From assembly GCA_902786545.1 (NCBI GenBank), contig CADACU010000023.1, positions 1-42,064 on the forward strand: a stretch of 42,064 nt of DNA. The letters run 5' to 3'. The translations under genes were made by a program, and so were the position numbers. Below the pieces are notes generated by a model that saw nothing but the letters and a program-made list of their open reading frames with translations, made no database searches and was not told the DNA's origin. Each line of letters opens with the position of its first letter. Position 1 is the stretch's first letter. Origin of the DNA: an uncultured Anaerovibrio sp. (lineage in GTDB: Bacteria > Bacillota > Negativicutes > Selenomonadales > Selenomonadaceae). Below are positions 16,758 through 25,194 of this stretch, in pieces.

Positions 16758-17252
16758 TTACTTCATGTCGGCAGTTTTGTTATGCAACCATCTTACTGCA
16801 CAATGAATCGGCCAGGCGAAAACAACATTATAGCAAACAAGCGGGCCCAGCTTTAATTGAAGATGGGTAAGGAAATTAAACCGATAGCCTAAAAGCATCA
16901 TTATTATTTCAAATGCGACAAAACTGGCCACGGTATTAAGAAAAGCGGCGGCCACCGGCAGGGCAAAGCTGTCGTTCAGCACCCGGTTGGAAAAAATGCC
17001 ACATACATATCCGGCAATCAGCTTGGTAAACGCGTTAATCCCCAGAAATGTTCCTGAGGCAATATCCTGAAAGAGACCAAACAGGAAGCCATAAAATGCT
17101 CCCAGCTTTTTCCCCTTCAAAAATCCTACTGAACCGGTCATCAACAACAGCATATCCGGTCCAATGCCGTGAAAATACACCAAAGATATAAAAGAAGACT
17201 GTATTGCATATATTACTAAGACAAATAACAGCCAGGCCAGAAATTTTTTCAT
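16758..17252 (-). CDS. mreD: Rod shape-determining protein MreD
   Basis: A small, very hydrophobic integral membrane protein of 164 residues with about five predicted membrane segments, the usual size for MreD. It links MreB filaments through MreC to the wall synthases. Sequence identity within this family is low, so the call rests on size, hydrophobic pattern and position between mreC and mrdA. Its ATG overlaps the mreC stop by one base (TAATG), and the ribosome site GGTGG lies inside mreC, which indicates translational coupling. Confidence 0.9.
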   Translation of the reverse strand: MKKFLAWLLFVLVIYAIQSSFISLVYFHGIGPDMLLLMTGSVGFLKGKKLGAFYGFLFGLFQDIASGTFLGINAFTKLIAGYVCGIFSNRVLNDSFALPVAAAFLNTVASFVAFEIIMMLLGYRFNFLTHLQLKLGPLVCYNVVFAWPIHCAVRWLHNKTADMK

Positions 17253-18184
17253 TATTTTCCACCCTCACCTATTGGTTTGCCATCCTTGTCAGTCTCCGTT
17301 CCCGGAGTCTGCTTCGGCGGGGTCAGGGGCTGCGGCGGAGCCTCTCTGGAAGCAGTGATAATCATCACATCCTCCAGCTTTTGGAAATCCACTGCCGTGT
17401 AAATATAAGCAATTTCCAACAATCCACCGCTGTCATTTTTCACCTCGGCGACGGAACCTACCATCAATCCCTTTGGATATACCCCGCCAAAACCGGAGGT
17501 AACAATGGTATCCCCTTCAACTATGTCAGAATTGCGGGGAATATTTATCATCTGAGGCAGTACGGCATCGCTGGGGTTACCCTGAACTATGCCGGCTACC
17601 CGGGATTCCGCTCTTTGCACCAAGGTTCCCACCGAAGACCTTGGGTCCAAAATCAACTGTACTCTGGAAGCATGTGGTGACACCTCAGTCACCACGCCCA
17701 CCAAACCTTTTTCAGTAACCACCGGCATATTTGCAGTGATACCATCTGATGAGCCACGGTTAATACTGATAACGCTGGTCCAGGTCGATGATTCACGGCC
17801 AATAACCTTGGCCGGCATCAAATCAAACTGAACCGCTGACTGTTTATAGTTCAGCATTTCCCGCAACCGAATATTTTCAGACACATACTCTGCTGCCTGA
17901 AGATTTTGCTGGCGGAGGGCAATAACTTCCTCCTTCAGCTCATTGTTTTGATAATATACAGCGGCAATATCCCATACAGTGGTAACAGCCCCATTCACCT
18001 TGTCACCGGCCCAAGAAATGGCCCGCTGAAACGGTGCCAACGCCGAAATAACCGTGGTATTGGTCAAAACCGGGTTCAAGTGTCCCCGGGCTGCCAGAAA
18101 AATCACCAGGAAAATACCAACTGCCACTGACACAAACAACCAGGTAGTCCTGCGTGAATCATTATCCCGTCGTATCCTGCTCAT
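17252..18184 (-). CDS. mreC: Cell shape-determining protein MreC
   Basis: A bitopic membrane protein of 310 residues. It has a short basic N terminus, one membrane helix (about 15-32), a coiled coil (about 70-100) and the double beta-barrel periplasmic domain with the conserved VIGRESSTW and VVTEKGLVGVV stretches. A Pro/Thr- and Lys/Gly-rich tail ends the protein and includes a DKDGKPIGEGG stretch resembling the tail repeats of the class A PBP in this window. It activates the elongasome together with PBP2. It starts one base after the mreB stop and overlaps mreD. Confidence 0.95.
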   Translation of the reverse strand: MSRIRRDNDSRRTTWLFVSVAVGIFLVIFLAARGHLNPVLTNTTVISALAPFQRAISWAGDKVNGAVTTVWDIAAVYYQNNELKEEVIALRQQNLQAAEYVSENIRLREMLNYKQSAVQFDLMPAKVIGRESSTWTSVISINRGSSDGITANMPVVTEKGLVGVVTEVSPHASRVQLILDPRSSVGTLVQRAESRVAGIVQGNPSDAVLPQMINIPRNSDIVEGDTIVTSGFGGVYPKGLMVGSVAEVKNDSGGLLEIAYIYTAVDFQKLEDVMIITASREAPPQPLTPPKQTPGTETDKDGKPIGEGGK

Positions 18185-18185
18185 A

Positions 18186-19223
18186 TTATTTCAACTTCTT
18201 TGTGGTCATCACAACACGCTTCAACAATTCGATATTTTCCAAAGAACGGCCAGTACCCTCACCAACACAGGACAGTGCATCCTCGGACACCAGTACAGGC
18301 ATACCGGTCTCGTTGCTGAGAAGCTTGTCCAGATTGTTCAGCAGGGAGCCGCCACCGGTCATCATAATACCATGGTCCATTACATCCGCAGCCAGCTCTG
18401 GTGGAGTCTTCTCCAAAGTGCTCTTTACTGCATCAATAATCTTGTATACCGGCTCCTTCAATGCATCACGGATTTCACTGGCCTTGATGTTCAGGGTCTT
18501 TGGCAGACCGCTGACCAAATCACGACCACGAATATCCATTGCCTTCTCATTCTTTTCATTAACAATGGCTGAACCAATGCTGATTTTGATTTCCTCGGCA
18601 GTACGCTCACCAATCATCAGATTGTACTCCCGCTTGATGTACTGAATAATGGAGGAATCCATCTCATCACCACCAATACGGATGGAGCAGCTGGTAACAA
18701 TACCGCCCAAAGAAATAACGGCGATTTCAGTAGTACCACCACCAATATCCACTACCATGGAACCGGTAGCTTCCTCCACCGGCAATCCAGCACCAATGGC
18801 AGCTGCCATAGGCTCCTCAATAAGATATGCCTCCCGGGCACCAGCCTGCTGGGCAGCATCAATAACAGCCCGCTTTTCGACCTCAGTAACACCGGATGGA
18901 ACACCCACCACTACCCGTGGGCGCACAAAGGACTTGGTATTCATGGCCTTTCTGATGAAATACTTCAGCATAGCCTGAGTAACATCAAAATCAGCGATAA
19001 CACCATCCTTCATTGGACGGATAGCAATAATGCTGCCAGGGGTACGGCCAATCATCCGCTTGGCGTCGTCACCTACAGCCAAAACTTCACCGTTTTCACT
19101 CTTTATAGCAACAACCGATGGTTCACGAAGGACAATACCACGGCCCTTTACATGTACCAAAGTGTTTGCAGTACCCAAATCAATACCCATATCGTGGGAC
19201 AAACCACCAAATAAACTCCACAT
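18186..19223 (-). CDS. mreB: Actin-like rod shape protein MreB
   Basis: MreB of 345 residues, full length. The actin-fold nucleotide motifs are clear: phosphate 1 DLGTANTLV near the N terminus, phosphate 2 [10 protein letters not shown], the [12 protein letters not shown] segment, and the adenosine motif MTGGGSLL. It forms membrane-associated filaments that guide PBP2/RodA around the cell. The ATG follows GAAGGGAG. A 204-bp gap with several stem-loops and one copy of a dispersed repeat lies between radC and mreB, the only sizeable gap in this operon, so mreB may have added control there. Confidence 0.97.
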   Translation of the reverse strand: MWSLFGGLSHDMGIDLGTANTLVHVKGRGIVLREPSVVAIKSENGEVLAVGDDAKRMIGRTPGSIIAIRPMKDGVIADFDVTQAMLKYFIRKAMNTKSFVRPRVVVGVPSGVTEVEKRAVIDAAQQAGAREAYLIEEPMAAAIGAGLPVEEATGSMVVDIGGGTTEIAVISLGGIVTSCSIRIGGDEMDSSIIQYIKREYNLMIGERTAEEIKISIGSAIVNEKNEKAMDIRGRDLVSGLPKTLNIKASEIRDALKEPVYKIIDAVKSTLEKTPPELAADVMDHGIMMTGGGSLLNNLDKLLSNETGMPVLVSEDALSCVGEGTGRSLENIELLKRVVMTTKKLK

Positions 19224-19255
19224 AAATAATTAACTCCCTTCAATATAACTAGGTT

Positions 19256-19336
19256 AAAGCATCCTTGTAACGCCAATTGGAGAATTCTCCTTTTTCCAAA
19301 GAAAATTTTGAACAACGGCGTTGTGGCGAATGCTTT
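19256..19336 (-). repeat. Hairpin repeat element (AACGC/GCGTT family), copy in the mreB leader
   Basis: AACGCC (19269-19274) and GGCGTT (19317-19322) enclose further pairs, including the GGAGAATTCTCC palindrome; a second pair, AAAGCAT (19256-19262) with ATGCTTT (19330-19336), lies outside. Read on the minus strand it contains TTGTTCAAAATTTT and CCAATTGGCGTT, matching copies at 20984-21215 and 25250-25303. It falls in the untranslated region just before mreB. Confidence 0.65.
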
Positions 19337-19355
19337 AAATTTTTGTCGTCTTTGG

Positions 19356-19383
19356 GGCACCGCGTCCTACAGGGCACAGCGCC
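19356..19383 (-). other. Stem-loop in the radC-mreB gap
   Basis: As minus-strand RNA, 13 positions of GGCGCUGUGCCCU pair with GGACGCGGUGCC through nine Watson-Crick pairs, three G-U pairs and one mismatch, with a very short loop. The G-U pairs occur only when read in the mreB direction, which suggests an RNA structure of that strand. Confidence 0.4.
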
Positions 19384-19402
19384 ATAATTTTAAACCAAAG
19401 CC

Positions 19403-19422
19403 GGTCTGAAATAAATCAGACC
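19403..19422 (-). terminator. Weak hairpin after radC
   Basis: GGTCTGA (19403-19409) and TCAGACC (19416-19422) form a 7-bp stem with a 6-base loop a few bases after the radC stop. The following minus-strand sequence is only moderately T-rich, so this may attenuate rather than stop transcription into mreB. Confidence 0.45.
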
Positions 19423-19427
19423 ACACA

Positions 19428-20114
19428 TCATTGTATCATACCTTCCTCTTTAAGGGAAATATATTTATTATCTCCCAGAACAATATGATCCAACACAGGT
19501 ATATCCATCAGCTTTCCCGCCTGTATCAGCTGCCGGGTAATATTGATATCCTCCTGGCTGGGGGCTGGGTCACCACTGGGGTGATTGTGCACCAATATTA
19601 TGGCTGCAGCAGAATTTTGCACCGCCGCCTTAAACACCTCCCGAGGATGCACCACCGAAGCCGTCAGGCTGCCAATGGATATAATAGGCATGGACAAAAT
19701 ATGATTTTTGATATTCAACAGTATGATGGCAAAATGCTCCCGCTGCTCATACCGCAGTCTGGGCATAGCATAATTTGCCGCATCAGCAGGGCAGTGTACA
19801 ACCGGCTTTTGAGAAGCGGCATTTACCTCCAGACGCCTTCCCAGCTCCACCGCGGCCATTAACAGGGCCGCCTTGGCAGAACCTATTCCCTTGTACTCTA
19901 TCAGCTCATCTACATTCATGGTAGCCAGAGCTGATACCCCACTATCGCGATGCCGGCTCAATAACTCCTGAGCCAACTGCATTGCCGACTTTTCCTTGGA
20001 TCCACTCCTGAGCAAAACCGCCAGAAGCTCCGCATTGCTGAGTATTCCCGGGCCATAGGCCAACAGCCTCTCCCGGGGGCGATCATCAACTGGAAGATCC
20101 TTCACCATTGTCAT
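19428..20114 (-). CDS. radC: RadC family JAB domain protein
   Basis: A 228-residue RadC/UPF0758 protein. The N-terminal half has a helix-hairpin-helix-like segment (YKGIGSAKA, 74-82); the C-terminal JAB domain has a complete metal site, His176-x-His178-Pro-Ser-Gly and Asp189 in HNHPSGDPAPSQED. Despite the name, a DNA repair role is not established and the biochemical activity is unknown. The start chosen is ATG 20114 behind GGGGA; it lies inside the end of maf (29-bp overlap in another frame). The open frame runs 12 codons further up without a ribosome site. Its place between maf and mreB is common in Firmicutes and other bacteria. Confidence 0.93.
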   Translation of the reverse strand: MTMVKDLPVDDRPRERLLAYGPGILSNAELLAVLLRSGSKEKSAMQLAQELLSRHRDSGVSALATMNVDELIEYKGIGSAKAALLMAAVELGRRLEVNAASQKPVVHCPADAANYAMPRLRYEQREHFAIILLNIKNHILSMPIISIGSLTASVVHPREVFKAAVQNSAAAIILVHNHPSGDPAPSQEDINITRQLIQAGKLMDIPVLDHIVLGDNKYISLKEEGMIQ

Positions 20115-20673
20115 ATAAATCAATCCCCGCTTTCTGGGCAAGACCGTCAAGACAATGGAGCGGCAAACCTACGACATTGGAGTAAGAACCTCTGATTCCC
20201 TTGATAAATGTTGCCGCCCGTCCTTGAATGGCATAGGCACCAGCCTTGTCAGCCGGCTCGCCGGTGGCTACATATTTATCAATCTGAGATTGGGATAAAG
20301 GGGAAAACTCAACCTCTGTCGTCTCCCATGCCTGCCAGGACTGATTCTTCCAGACAAAAACCACACCAGTTGTTACCTGATGTGTTTTGCCGGAAAGCTT
20401 TTTCAGCATTTCCCTGGCCTGCTCCTCATCCCGAGGCTTACCATATATATGTCCATCCAGGCTGACTACTGTGTCAGAGCCCAATACCGGATATTGGGGA
20501 TGTTCCCTGGCCACCGCAGCCGCCTTATGATATGCGTTTCTAACTACAAGCTCCCGGGGATGCAGCCCCGAATCAGTAATTTCCTCTGCATTGCTTGTAA
20601 TAATTGTAAATTTACACCCTATCTGGGTGAGCAGCTCCTTCCTGCGAGGAGATGCTGATGCCAGAATAATCAT
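20086..20673 (-). CDS. maf: Maf-like nucleoside triphosphate pyrophosphatase
   Basis: A 195-residue Maf protein, which hydrolyses dTTP, UTP or modified nucleotides to the monophosphate and is linked to arrest of septation in Bacillus. The family motifs are visible: N-terminal LASASPRRKELL, the catalytic GSDTVV with Asp67, the KPRDEEQA and LSGKTHQV stretches, and GAYAIQGRAATFI near the C terminus. ATG follows AGAGGT and begins directly after the stop codon of the DUF4321 gene; its 3' end overlaps radC by 29 bp. This tight packing suggests one message. Confidence 0.95.
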   Translation of the reverse strand: MIILASASPRRKELLTQIGCKFTIITSNAEEITDSGLHPRELVVRNAYHKAAAVAREHPQYPVLGSDTVVSLDGHIYGKPRDEEQAREMLKKLSGKTHQVTTGVVFVWKNQSWQAWETTEVEFSPLSQSQIDKYVATGEPADKAGAYAIQGRAATFIKGIRGSYSNVVGLPLHCLDGLAQKAGIDLYDNGEGSSS

Positions 20674-20943
20674 TTAATACCTCTTGAACAGGATAAGCGC
20701 AATCACCATACCCAAAATACTCATAAGATTTGGATAAAATGACAAGCCAACTGTCAGCTTTATTACATATAAATTCAAAACAGATGGAGTTATGTCAAGA
20801 ACCGGATATGGGTGCACCAAATAAGGCATAACACTTGACAGGGCATCCACGCCACTCAGCAAATCGCCAATTATGCCACCCAGCACTGCACCAATTATGA
20901 CAAATACAATCAAAGTTCCGTAGCTTCTGCTCATAACACTCAC
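20674..20943 (-). CDS. DUF4321 small membrane protein
   Basis: An 89-residue protein of unknown function, matching the DUF4321 pattern of Firmicutes. It has two likely membrane helices (about 9-30 and about 60-86) joined by a short external loop with several prolines. The start is GTG 20943, 8 nt after GGAGG; an ATG three codons later is possible. It abuts maf without a gap and is the first gene of the maf-radC-mreBCD-mrdA-minCDE run, so a role at the membrane in growth or division is plausible but unproven. Confidence 0.85.
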   Translation of the reverse strand: MSVMSRSYGTLIVFVIIGAVLGGIIGDLLSGVDALSSVMPYLVHPYPVLDITPSVLNLYVIKLTVGLSFYPNLMSILGMVIALILFKRY

Positions 20944-20978
20944 TTATTTTACCTCCGTCAAAAAATCTACGCTTTAAT

Positions 20979-20984
20979 ATTATA
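20979..20984 (-). promoter_or_regulatory. Possible -10 box for the DUF4321-mre operon
   Basis: A perfect TATAAT on the minus strand lies about 36 bp before the GTG start. The best -35 at 17 bp is TGGGAA (21002-21007), which is poor. The -10 straddles the edge of the first repeat unit, so the repeat may supply part of the promoter. Confidence 0.35.
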
Positions 20985-21229
20985 ACGCAATTGTTCAAAA
21001 TTTCCCATATTATATATGGGAAATTATTCCTCTTAAGCGTTTCGTCGAAGTATAGTAATAACTCGACATAACGCAATTGTTCAAAATTTCCCATATCATA
21101 TATGGGAAATTATTCTACTTAAGGCGTTTCGTCGAAGTTTAGAAATAACTCGACATAACGCAATTGTTCAAAATTTCCCATATTATATATGGGAAATTAT
21201 TCTACTTAAAGCGTTTCGTCGAAGTATAA
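20980..21229 (+). repeat. Tandem array of three hairpin repeat units (86-87 bp)
   Basis: Units begin at 20983, 21069 and 21156; the third is truncated. Each contains AACGCAATTGTTCAAAA, a perfect 10-bp hairpin TTTCCCATAT with ATATGGGAAA around a 3-base loop (TAT or CAT), GCGTT closing the AACGC arm, and TTCGTCGAA. GTCGA/TCGAC pairs follow in units 1 and 2. The array lies just upstream of the DUF4321 gene. There is no reading frame of note. Confidence 0.85.
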
Positions 21230-21237
21230 AAATAAAA

Positions 21238-21323
21238 CATCTTTAGATGACTGAGGAAGGGTAGTAATGAACTAACCCTCGGCTCCCTTGGGGGAGCTGG
21301 CATCTTTAGATGCCTGAGGGGGT
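21238..21323 (-). repeat. CCCCCTCAG palindromic repeat, copy 3 plus half copy
   Basis: A full inverted copy of the 121-168 repeat lies at 21277-21323, and a second partial copy (CATCTTTAGATGACTGAGG) at 21238-21266, so the CATC palindrome occurs twice. It directly follows the tandem hairpin array. Confidence 0.75.
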
Positions 21324-21349
21324 AATGATGGAATGAGGATTTGTAAAAA

Positions 21350-21472
21350 GCCAGCTGGAGTGTCTATAAGGGGACATCAGATTGCCTTGCACAAGCAATG
21401 CGCTGGGCGAACTTAGTACCACTAGGCAATCTGTCTCGAGCGAGAGCGTGCCCCGTTAGACCTGCAGCTGGC
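21350..21472. repeat. Long imperfect inverted repeat I
   Basis: GCCAGCTG (21350-21357) pairs with CAGCTGGC (21465-21472), TCTA with TAGA, GGGG with CCCC, and AGATTGCCT (21379-21387) with AGGCAATCT (21424-21432), in register. The whole could fold into one rod of about 120 nt. No coding potential is apparent. It could be a non-autonomous mobile element or the template of a structured RNA. Confidence 0.65.
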
Positions 21473-21497
21473 ATATTGCCTATTGAGTATTGGCTAA
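21464..21497 (+). repeat. Sequence shared with 189-223
   Basis: GCAGCTGGCATATTGCC followed by TGGCTAA matches the right part of the composite repeat at the left end of the window with few differences. It overlaps the right arm of inverted repeat I. Confidence 0.6.
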
Positions 21498-21530
21498 TCG
21501 GTCGGGGGGGGCAGTTGACCGCTACCCTTT

Positions 21531-21718
21531 GCGGGTCCTGCCATGGGATGTTCCATTCCTGCGCTTCGCACAGTGTCACATCAATTTGGCAGTGGGCTTC
21601 GACGAAGGAACGACGGTGGAAAAGCTTCCGTCAGAAACCTCACGACGGCACAAATAGATTTTGTGCTGATGTGGCATGTGACTACGCTTATCCATGGAAT
21701 CATCCGCATGTCACCCGC
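21531..21718. repeat. Long imperfect inverted repeat II
   Basis: GCGGGT (21531-21536) pairs with ACCCGC (21713-21718), GGATG and TTCCAT (21546-21556) with ATGGAATCATCC (21694-21705), GCG with CGC, and AGTGTCACAT (21572-21581) with ATGTGACT (21676-21683). The arms keep the same order but contain bulges. The remaining sequence up to the trpD terminator shows no gene. Confidence 0.55.
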
Positions 21719-21773
21719 TGGGTTCCGACTGACTAATTCTTCCGGCAATCCTCCCCCGCCATACCCCATTCAT

Positions 21774-21816
21774 AAAAAAGACTGTGAAAACACCAAGAAT
21801 GTTTTCACAGTCTTTT
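21774..21816 (-). terminator. Strong terminator after trpD
   Basis: A 16-bp perfect stem (AAAAGACTGTGAAAAC with GTTTTCACAGTCTTTT) and a 9-base loop, with A/T runs at both ends. It starts about 10 bp after the trpD stop and could work in both directions. Confidence 0.92.
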
Positions 21817-21826
21817 ATGCTCAATT

Positions 21827-22843
21827 TCAACTGTTCGTTCCAGCCTTGAAGGCCTCTACCTGCTGCATAGCCTTTCCACTGGCTATCATCTCCCGAGCCA
21901 CCTTCAGCCCTTCTGCAATGCTCTCAGCCTTACCGCCCACATAGATGGCTGCTGCTGCATTGATGAGAACAATATCCGTCTTTGGCCCGGTAGCCCCACT
22001 GAGAATATCCAAGGTATACTTGGCATTTTCCTCCGGAGTACCACCGACAATATCAGACTTGCTGCATCTGGTAAAGCCAAAGTCCTCCGGCTTGATGGTG
22101 TAATGCTTCAGCCAGCCGTCCTTAAACTCACAAACGCTGGTTGGTGCACTCATGGAAATCTCATCCAGGCAATCCTGTCCGTAGATGACCATCCCTCGTC
22201 TGACCCCCAAATCCATCATTACCTGAGCCAACGGTTCCAGCAAATATTCATCGTAAACACCCAGCAGCATATAGTTCGGATGAGCCGGGTTGGTCAATGG
22301 CCCAAGAATGTTGAATACCGTCCGGATACCCAGTTCTTTACGAATCGAGCCCACATATTTCATTGAACCATGATATTTCTGGGCAAACATAAAGCAAAGT
22401 CCAATATCCTTTAACAGCTTTACACATTTCTCCGGCTCCACATCCAGATTGACTCCCAACGCCTCCAGGCAATCCGCTGCCCCGGACTTGGAGGAAGCCG
22501 CCCGGTTGCCGTGCTTGGCCACCTTGACCCCGGCGGCCGAAATTATAAAAGCCGCCGTAGTGGAAATATTGATGCTCCCCGCATGGTCACCACCAGTTCC
22601 CACAATTTCCAGCACATCCATATCGTGCTCTACCCGCAGGGAATGATCCCGCATAGCAGCTGCCGAACCAGAAATCTCCTCGATGGTCTCCGCCTTGGCA
22701 CTTTTGGTGGAAAGAGCCGCCAGATAAGCCGCATTCTGCACCGGCGTGGTCTTGCCACTCATTATCTCATTCATTACCTCATATGCTTCATCATAGGATA
22801 AATCTCCCTTTCCTACGATTTTTTTAATCGCCTCCGCAATCAT
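21827..22843 (-). CDS. trpD: Anthranilate phosphoribosyltransferase
   Basis: TrpD joins anthranilate to phosphoribosyl pyrophosphate in tryptophan synthesis. The 338-residue protein has the standard motifs: [17 protein letters not shown] for PRPP and Mg, [15 protein letters not shown], and [14 protein letters not shown] 22843 is chosen because AAAGGA lies about 9 nt before it and [10 protein letters not shown] is the usual beginning; the frame's ATG at 22870 is weaker. It stands alone, with its own promoter and terminator; no other trp gene is in the window, so the pathway must be completed elsewhere. Confidence 0.95.
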   Translation of the reverse strand: MIAEAIKKIVGKGDLSYDEAYEVMNEIMSGKTTPVQNAAYLAALSTKSAKAETIEEISGSAAAMRDHSLRVEHDMDVLEIVGTGGDHAGSINISTTAAFIISAAGVKVAKHGNRAASSKSGAADCLEALGVNLDVEPEKCVKLLKDIGLCFMFAQKYHGSMKYVGSIRKELGIRTVFNILGPLTNPAHPNYMLLGVYDEYLLEPLAQVMMDLGVRRGMVIYGQDCLDEISMSAPTSVCEFKDGWLKHYTIKPEDFGFTRCSKSDIVGGTPEENAKYTLDILSGATGPKTDIVLINAAAAIYVGGKAESIAEGLKVAREMIASGKAMQQVEAFKAGTNS

Positions 22844-22877
22844 TCCAGCACATCCTTTCACAAAAAACATCTTCTAT

Positions 22878-22906
22878 ATTTTATTACATCAAAGTGTAAT
22901 TATCAA
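22878..22906 (-). promoter_or_regulatory. Promoter of trpD
   Basis: Minus-strand TTGATA (22901-22906) and TAAAAT (22878-22883) with 17-bp spacing, close to consensus. The spacer holds a small inverted repeat (TTACA/TGTAA), a possible operator. The predicted leader is only about 30 nt, too short for a trp attenuator or T-box. Confidence 0.75.
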
Positions 22907-22937
22907 GAAAAAATGTACACTGTGAAAAGATTTTAAT

Positions 22938-25067
22938 TTACCATACAAGTATCCTTTCCGATTGCGGCAGGAACATTTTGTCCCCTTCCTTGATGTTATA
23001 AGTAGCATAAAATTCGTCAAACTGCTGCACACACACATTTACCCGCAAATATGGCAACGGATGGGCATCTGTTCTCGCCAGAACATCACCGTATTCCTTG
23101 GTATATACAGCCCGCCACAGGGAAGCATACTGCTTGAAGAACTTGTCATAATCAAAATCACTTTTCTTTTTGGCCATGGACAGCATACACTTCATTGCTC
23201 CCATATCCGCAATGGCTTCGGCCTTATTAAGCTCCCCGTTGCAGTTCAGCCCGTCATAGACCGTAATGCTGTTATAATAATCAATGACTTTTTGAGCCTT
23301 TTGGTCAAAGGCGACCTTATCCTCCGGCGTCCACCAGTTTTTCATATCGCCGTTTTCGTTAAACTGGGAACCGTTGGTATCAAACCCGTGGGTGATTTCG
23401 TGGGCAATAATCATGCCGATTCCCCCCAGCTTTTCCTCATAGGTAAAATCATTTTGATAAAAGACCCCATTCAAAATCCCCGCCGGAATATTGATGGAGT
23501 TATCCGTCAGCTGATAGTTGGCGTTAACGGTATAGGACGGGGTCCAGTCCCTTTCCACCGGGCCATTTATCTTTTGGGCAATATCCGCAATTTCCCACTT
23601 CAGCAGTGCCTTGTTTACATCCAAAAGATTTTTGCACTTGTTTAATTTTATGCTGTTCCACTTTTTCGGTTTATCCGGCATACAGGCCCGGACCACGATG
23701 TTGTCCAGTTTTCTTATGGCCTCCATTTTCACCGGTTCAGATAAAAATGGTTCATTTTCCAGCATAGTTTTGTAATAACCGCAAACATCCCCAATAATAC
23801 CTTCGATATCCTTCTTCATCGCCTCATTGCAGTATGCCTCCGCGTAAAGATTGGACAGGGGACCTGGCAGAGCCCGCTTCACATATTCCACGGCCCGAAA
23901 CCAGTCCGGGGCATTGCCCTTAAAGCCCTGAATTGCCATGTTTCGTTCCATGGCAATATCATTGGCCGCTGAATTCAAAAGCTCCAAATTCTCCAGCATC
24001 CGATACGCTACCAGAGTATCCTTCATATCCTGCAGATTGGCTTCGTTGTAATACGCCGCCACCGCCTTCAGGTATTCCATATTGGGCACAATCAGGTGGT
24101 TGGCCTTGGCCAGGTCATATTTTTCCAGCAAAGCCACTATTGGATACCGCCCGGCCAGCTCCCGCAGTTGGTCCAAGGTTACCGGATTATTGATTCGTTT
24201 AAAATAGTCCGCTTTGGACATTTCCTCATTGGTATGGATTTTTCCCGCCAGGGCATATTCCAGCCGATACATGGCCGCCAGCTTCTTTTGTACAGCTTCC
24301 TTATCGTATTTAAACAGCCGCATCATCTTTTCGATGGCAGCGTCGTTAGCCTTTTTCGTGCGCTTCCCCAAAGCTGTAAGCTTGGTATACTCCGCCGAAT
24401 CCCCCAAAGTAAGGCCCATAGGCAAAATGTTCAGGGCATATTCACCAGAATTATTCAAATCCGGCTGTAAATCCGGCTCCATCAGGCCACTGGCCGGCAC
24501 CTCCACCCCAATAAGGTATTGGTCCATATCGGCCAGCGTTTGGATGGATTCAATGGCATCAATATCACTCTGGAGAGGGGCCAACCCGATCTTGTCCCGC
24601 CGGTTCCAGTTTTTCACCATATTGTATACCTTTTGGCAAATATCCAGGTCATGGGAAAATACTACCCGCTCTTCCAGCAGCTGGGCCAGCTTCACATCCA
24701 CATTGCTGTTTACATCATCAAACATATCATACTTGGAGCTGATGCCGTAGGAGGCCACATCCCCCAGCCAATAATCATTGCTGGCTGAATAATAATTATC
24801 TTTGGCAGAAAATGATTTGCGGTCATGCTTTTTATCGATAACACTCACATCCAGCCACGGATTGCCGCCAGCCGCCAGTGGCGTGGTGACACCAATGTAT
24901 TTCTGAGGCTCTTCCTCCTCCACTGGCAGGACTTCCTCCGCCTTTTCCAAAATGACCGGGGTGTTTTTCACATCATTTATGCTGGTAGCCTGGGATTGTA
25001 CCGGCAAAAAGGATAACAAACAAACCACCGCCATCAGCAGTTTGATTTTAAAATTCAAAAAATTCAT
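22938..25067 (-). CDS. Secreted M13 family zinc metallopeptidase
   Basis: A neprilysin/PepO-type endopeptidase of 709 residues, full length. The start MNFLNFKIKLLMAVVCLL, ending in VQSQA, is a good signal peptide, so the protein should act in the periplasm or outside. Catalytic parts are complete: NIPAGILNGVFY, HEITH at 556-560 with Glu557, Glu617 and Asp621 in AEAIADMGA, and DAHPLPYLRVN with His669; the chain ends in ILVW, close to the family's C-terminal Trp. It would cut peptides of moderate size. ATG 25067 follows GGTGAGG; the frame's start 7 codons earlier lacks a ribosome site. It lies downstream of the DUF3298 gene but beyond a terminator. Confidence 0.95.
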   Translation of the reverse strand: MNFLNFKIKLLMAVVCLLSFLPVQSQATSINDVKNTPVILEKAEEVLPVEEEEPQKYIGVTTPLAAGGNPWLDVSVIDKKHDRKSFSAKDNYYSASNDYWLGDVASYGISSKYDMFDDVNSNVDVKLAQLLEERVVFSHDLDICQKVYNMVKNWNRRDKIGLAPLQSDIDAIESIQTLADMDQYLIGVEVPASGLMEPDLQPDLNNSGEYALNILPMGLTLGDSAEYTKLTALGKRTKKANDAAIEKMMRLFKYDKEAVQKKLAAMYRLEYALAGKIHTNEEMSKADYFKRINNPVTLDQLRELAGRYPIVALLEKYDLAKANHLIVPNMEYLKAVAAYYNEANLQDMKDTLVAYRMLENLELLNSAANDIAMERNMAIQGFKGNAPDWFRAVEYVKRALPGPLSNLYAEAYCNEAMKKDIEGIIGDVCGYYKTMLENEPFLSEPVKMEAIRKLDNIVVRACMPDKPKKWNSIKLNKCKNLLDVNKALLKWEIADIAQKINGPVERDWTPSYTVNANYQLTDNSINIPAGILNGVFYQNDFTYEEKLGGIGMIIAHEITHGFDTNGSQFNENGDMKNWWTPEDKVAFDQKAQKVIDYYNSITVYDGLNCNGELNKAEAIADMGAMKCMLSMAKKKSDFDYDKFFKQYASLWRAVYTKEYGDVLARTDAHPLPYLRVNVCVQQFDEFYATYNIKEGDKMFLPQSERILVW

Positions 25068-25194
25068 AGAATACCTCACCAACAACAAAATAAAAATCCA
25101 TTCCGACAGAACAGCTTACTTCATCTTCCATATGTTACATAGTAGCATATTTGCATGAAATAAACCTGTTAAATTTCTAACTTTTTTATCTGCA

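Noticed and set aside
120..21330. CRISPR array from the spaced repeats
   Set aside because: Copies are thousands of bases apart or 86 bp in direct tandem without unique spacers, and no cas genes are present.
21398..21944. Short open frames in the repeat island
   Set aside because: They run through inverted repeats, lack ribosome sites and show no protein-like composition.
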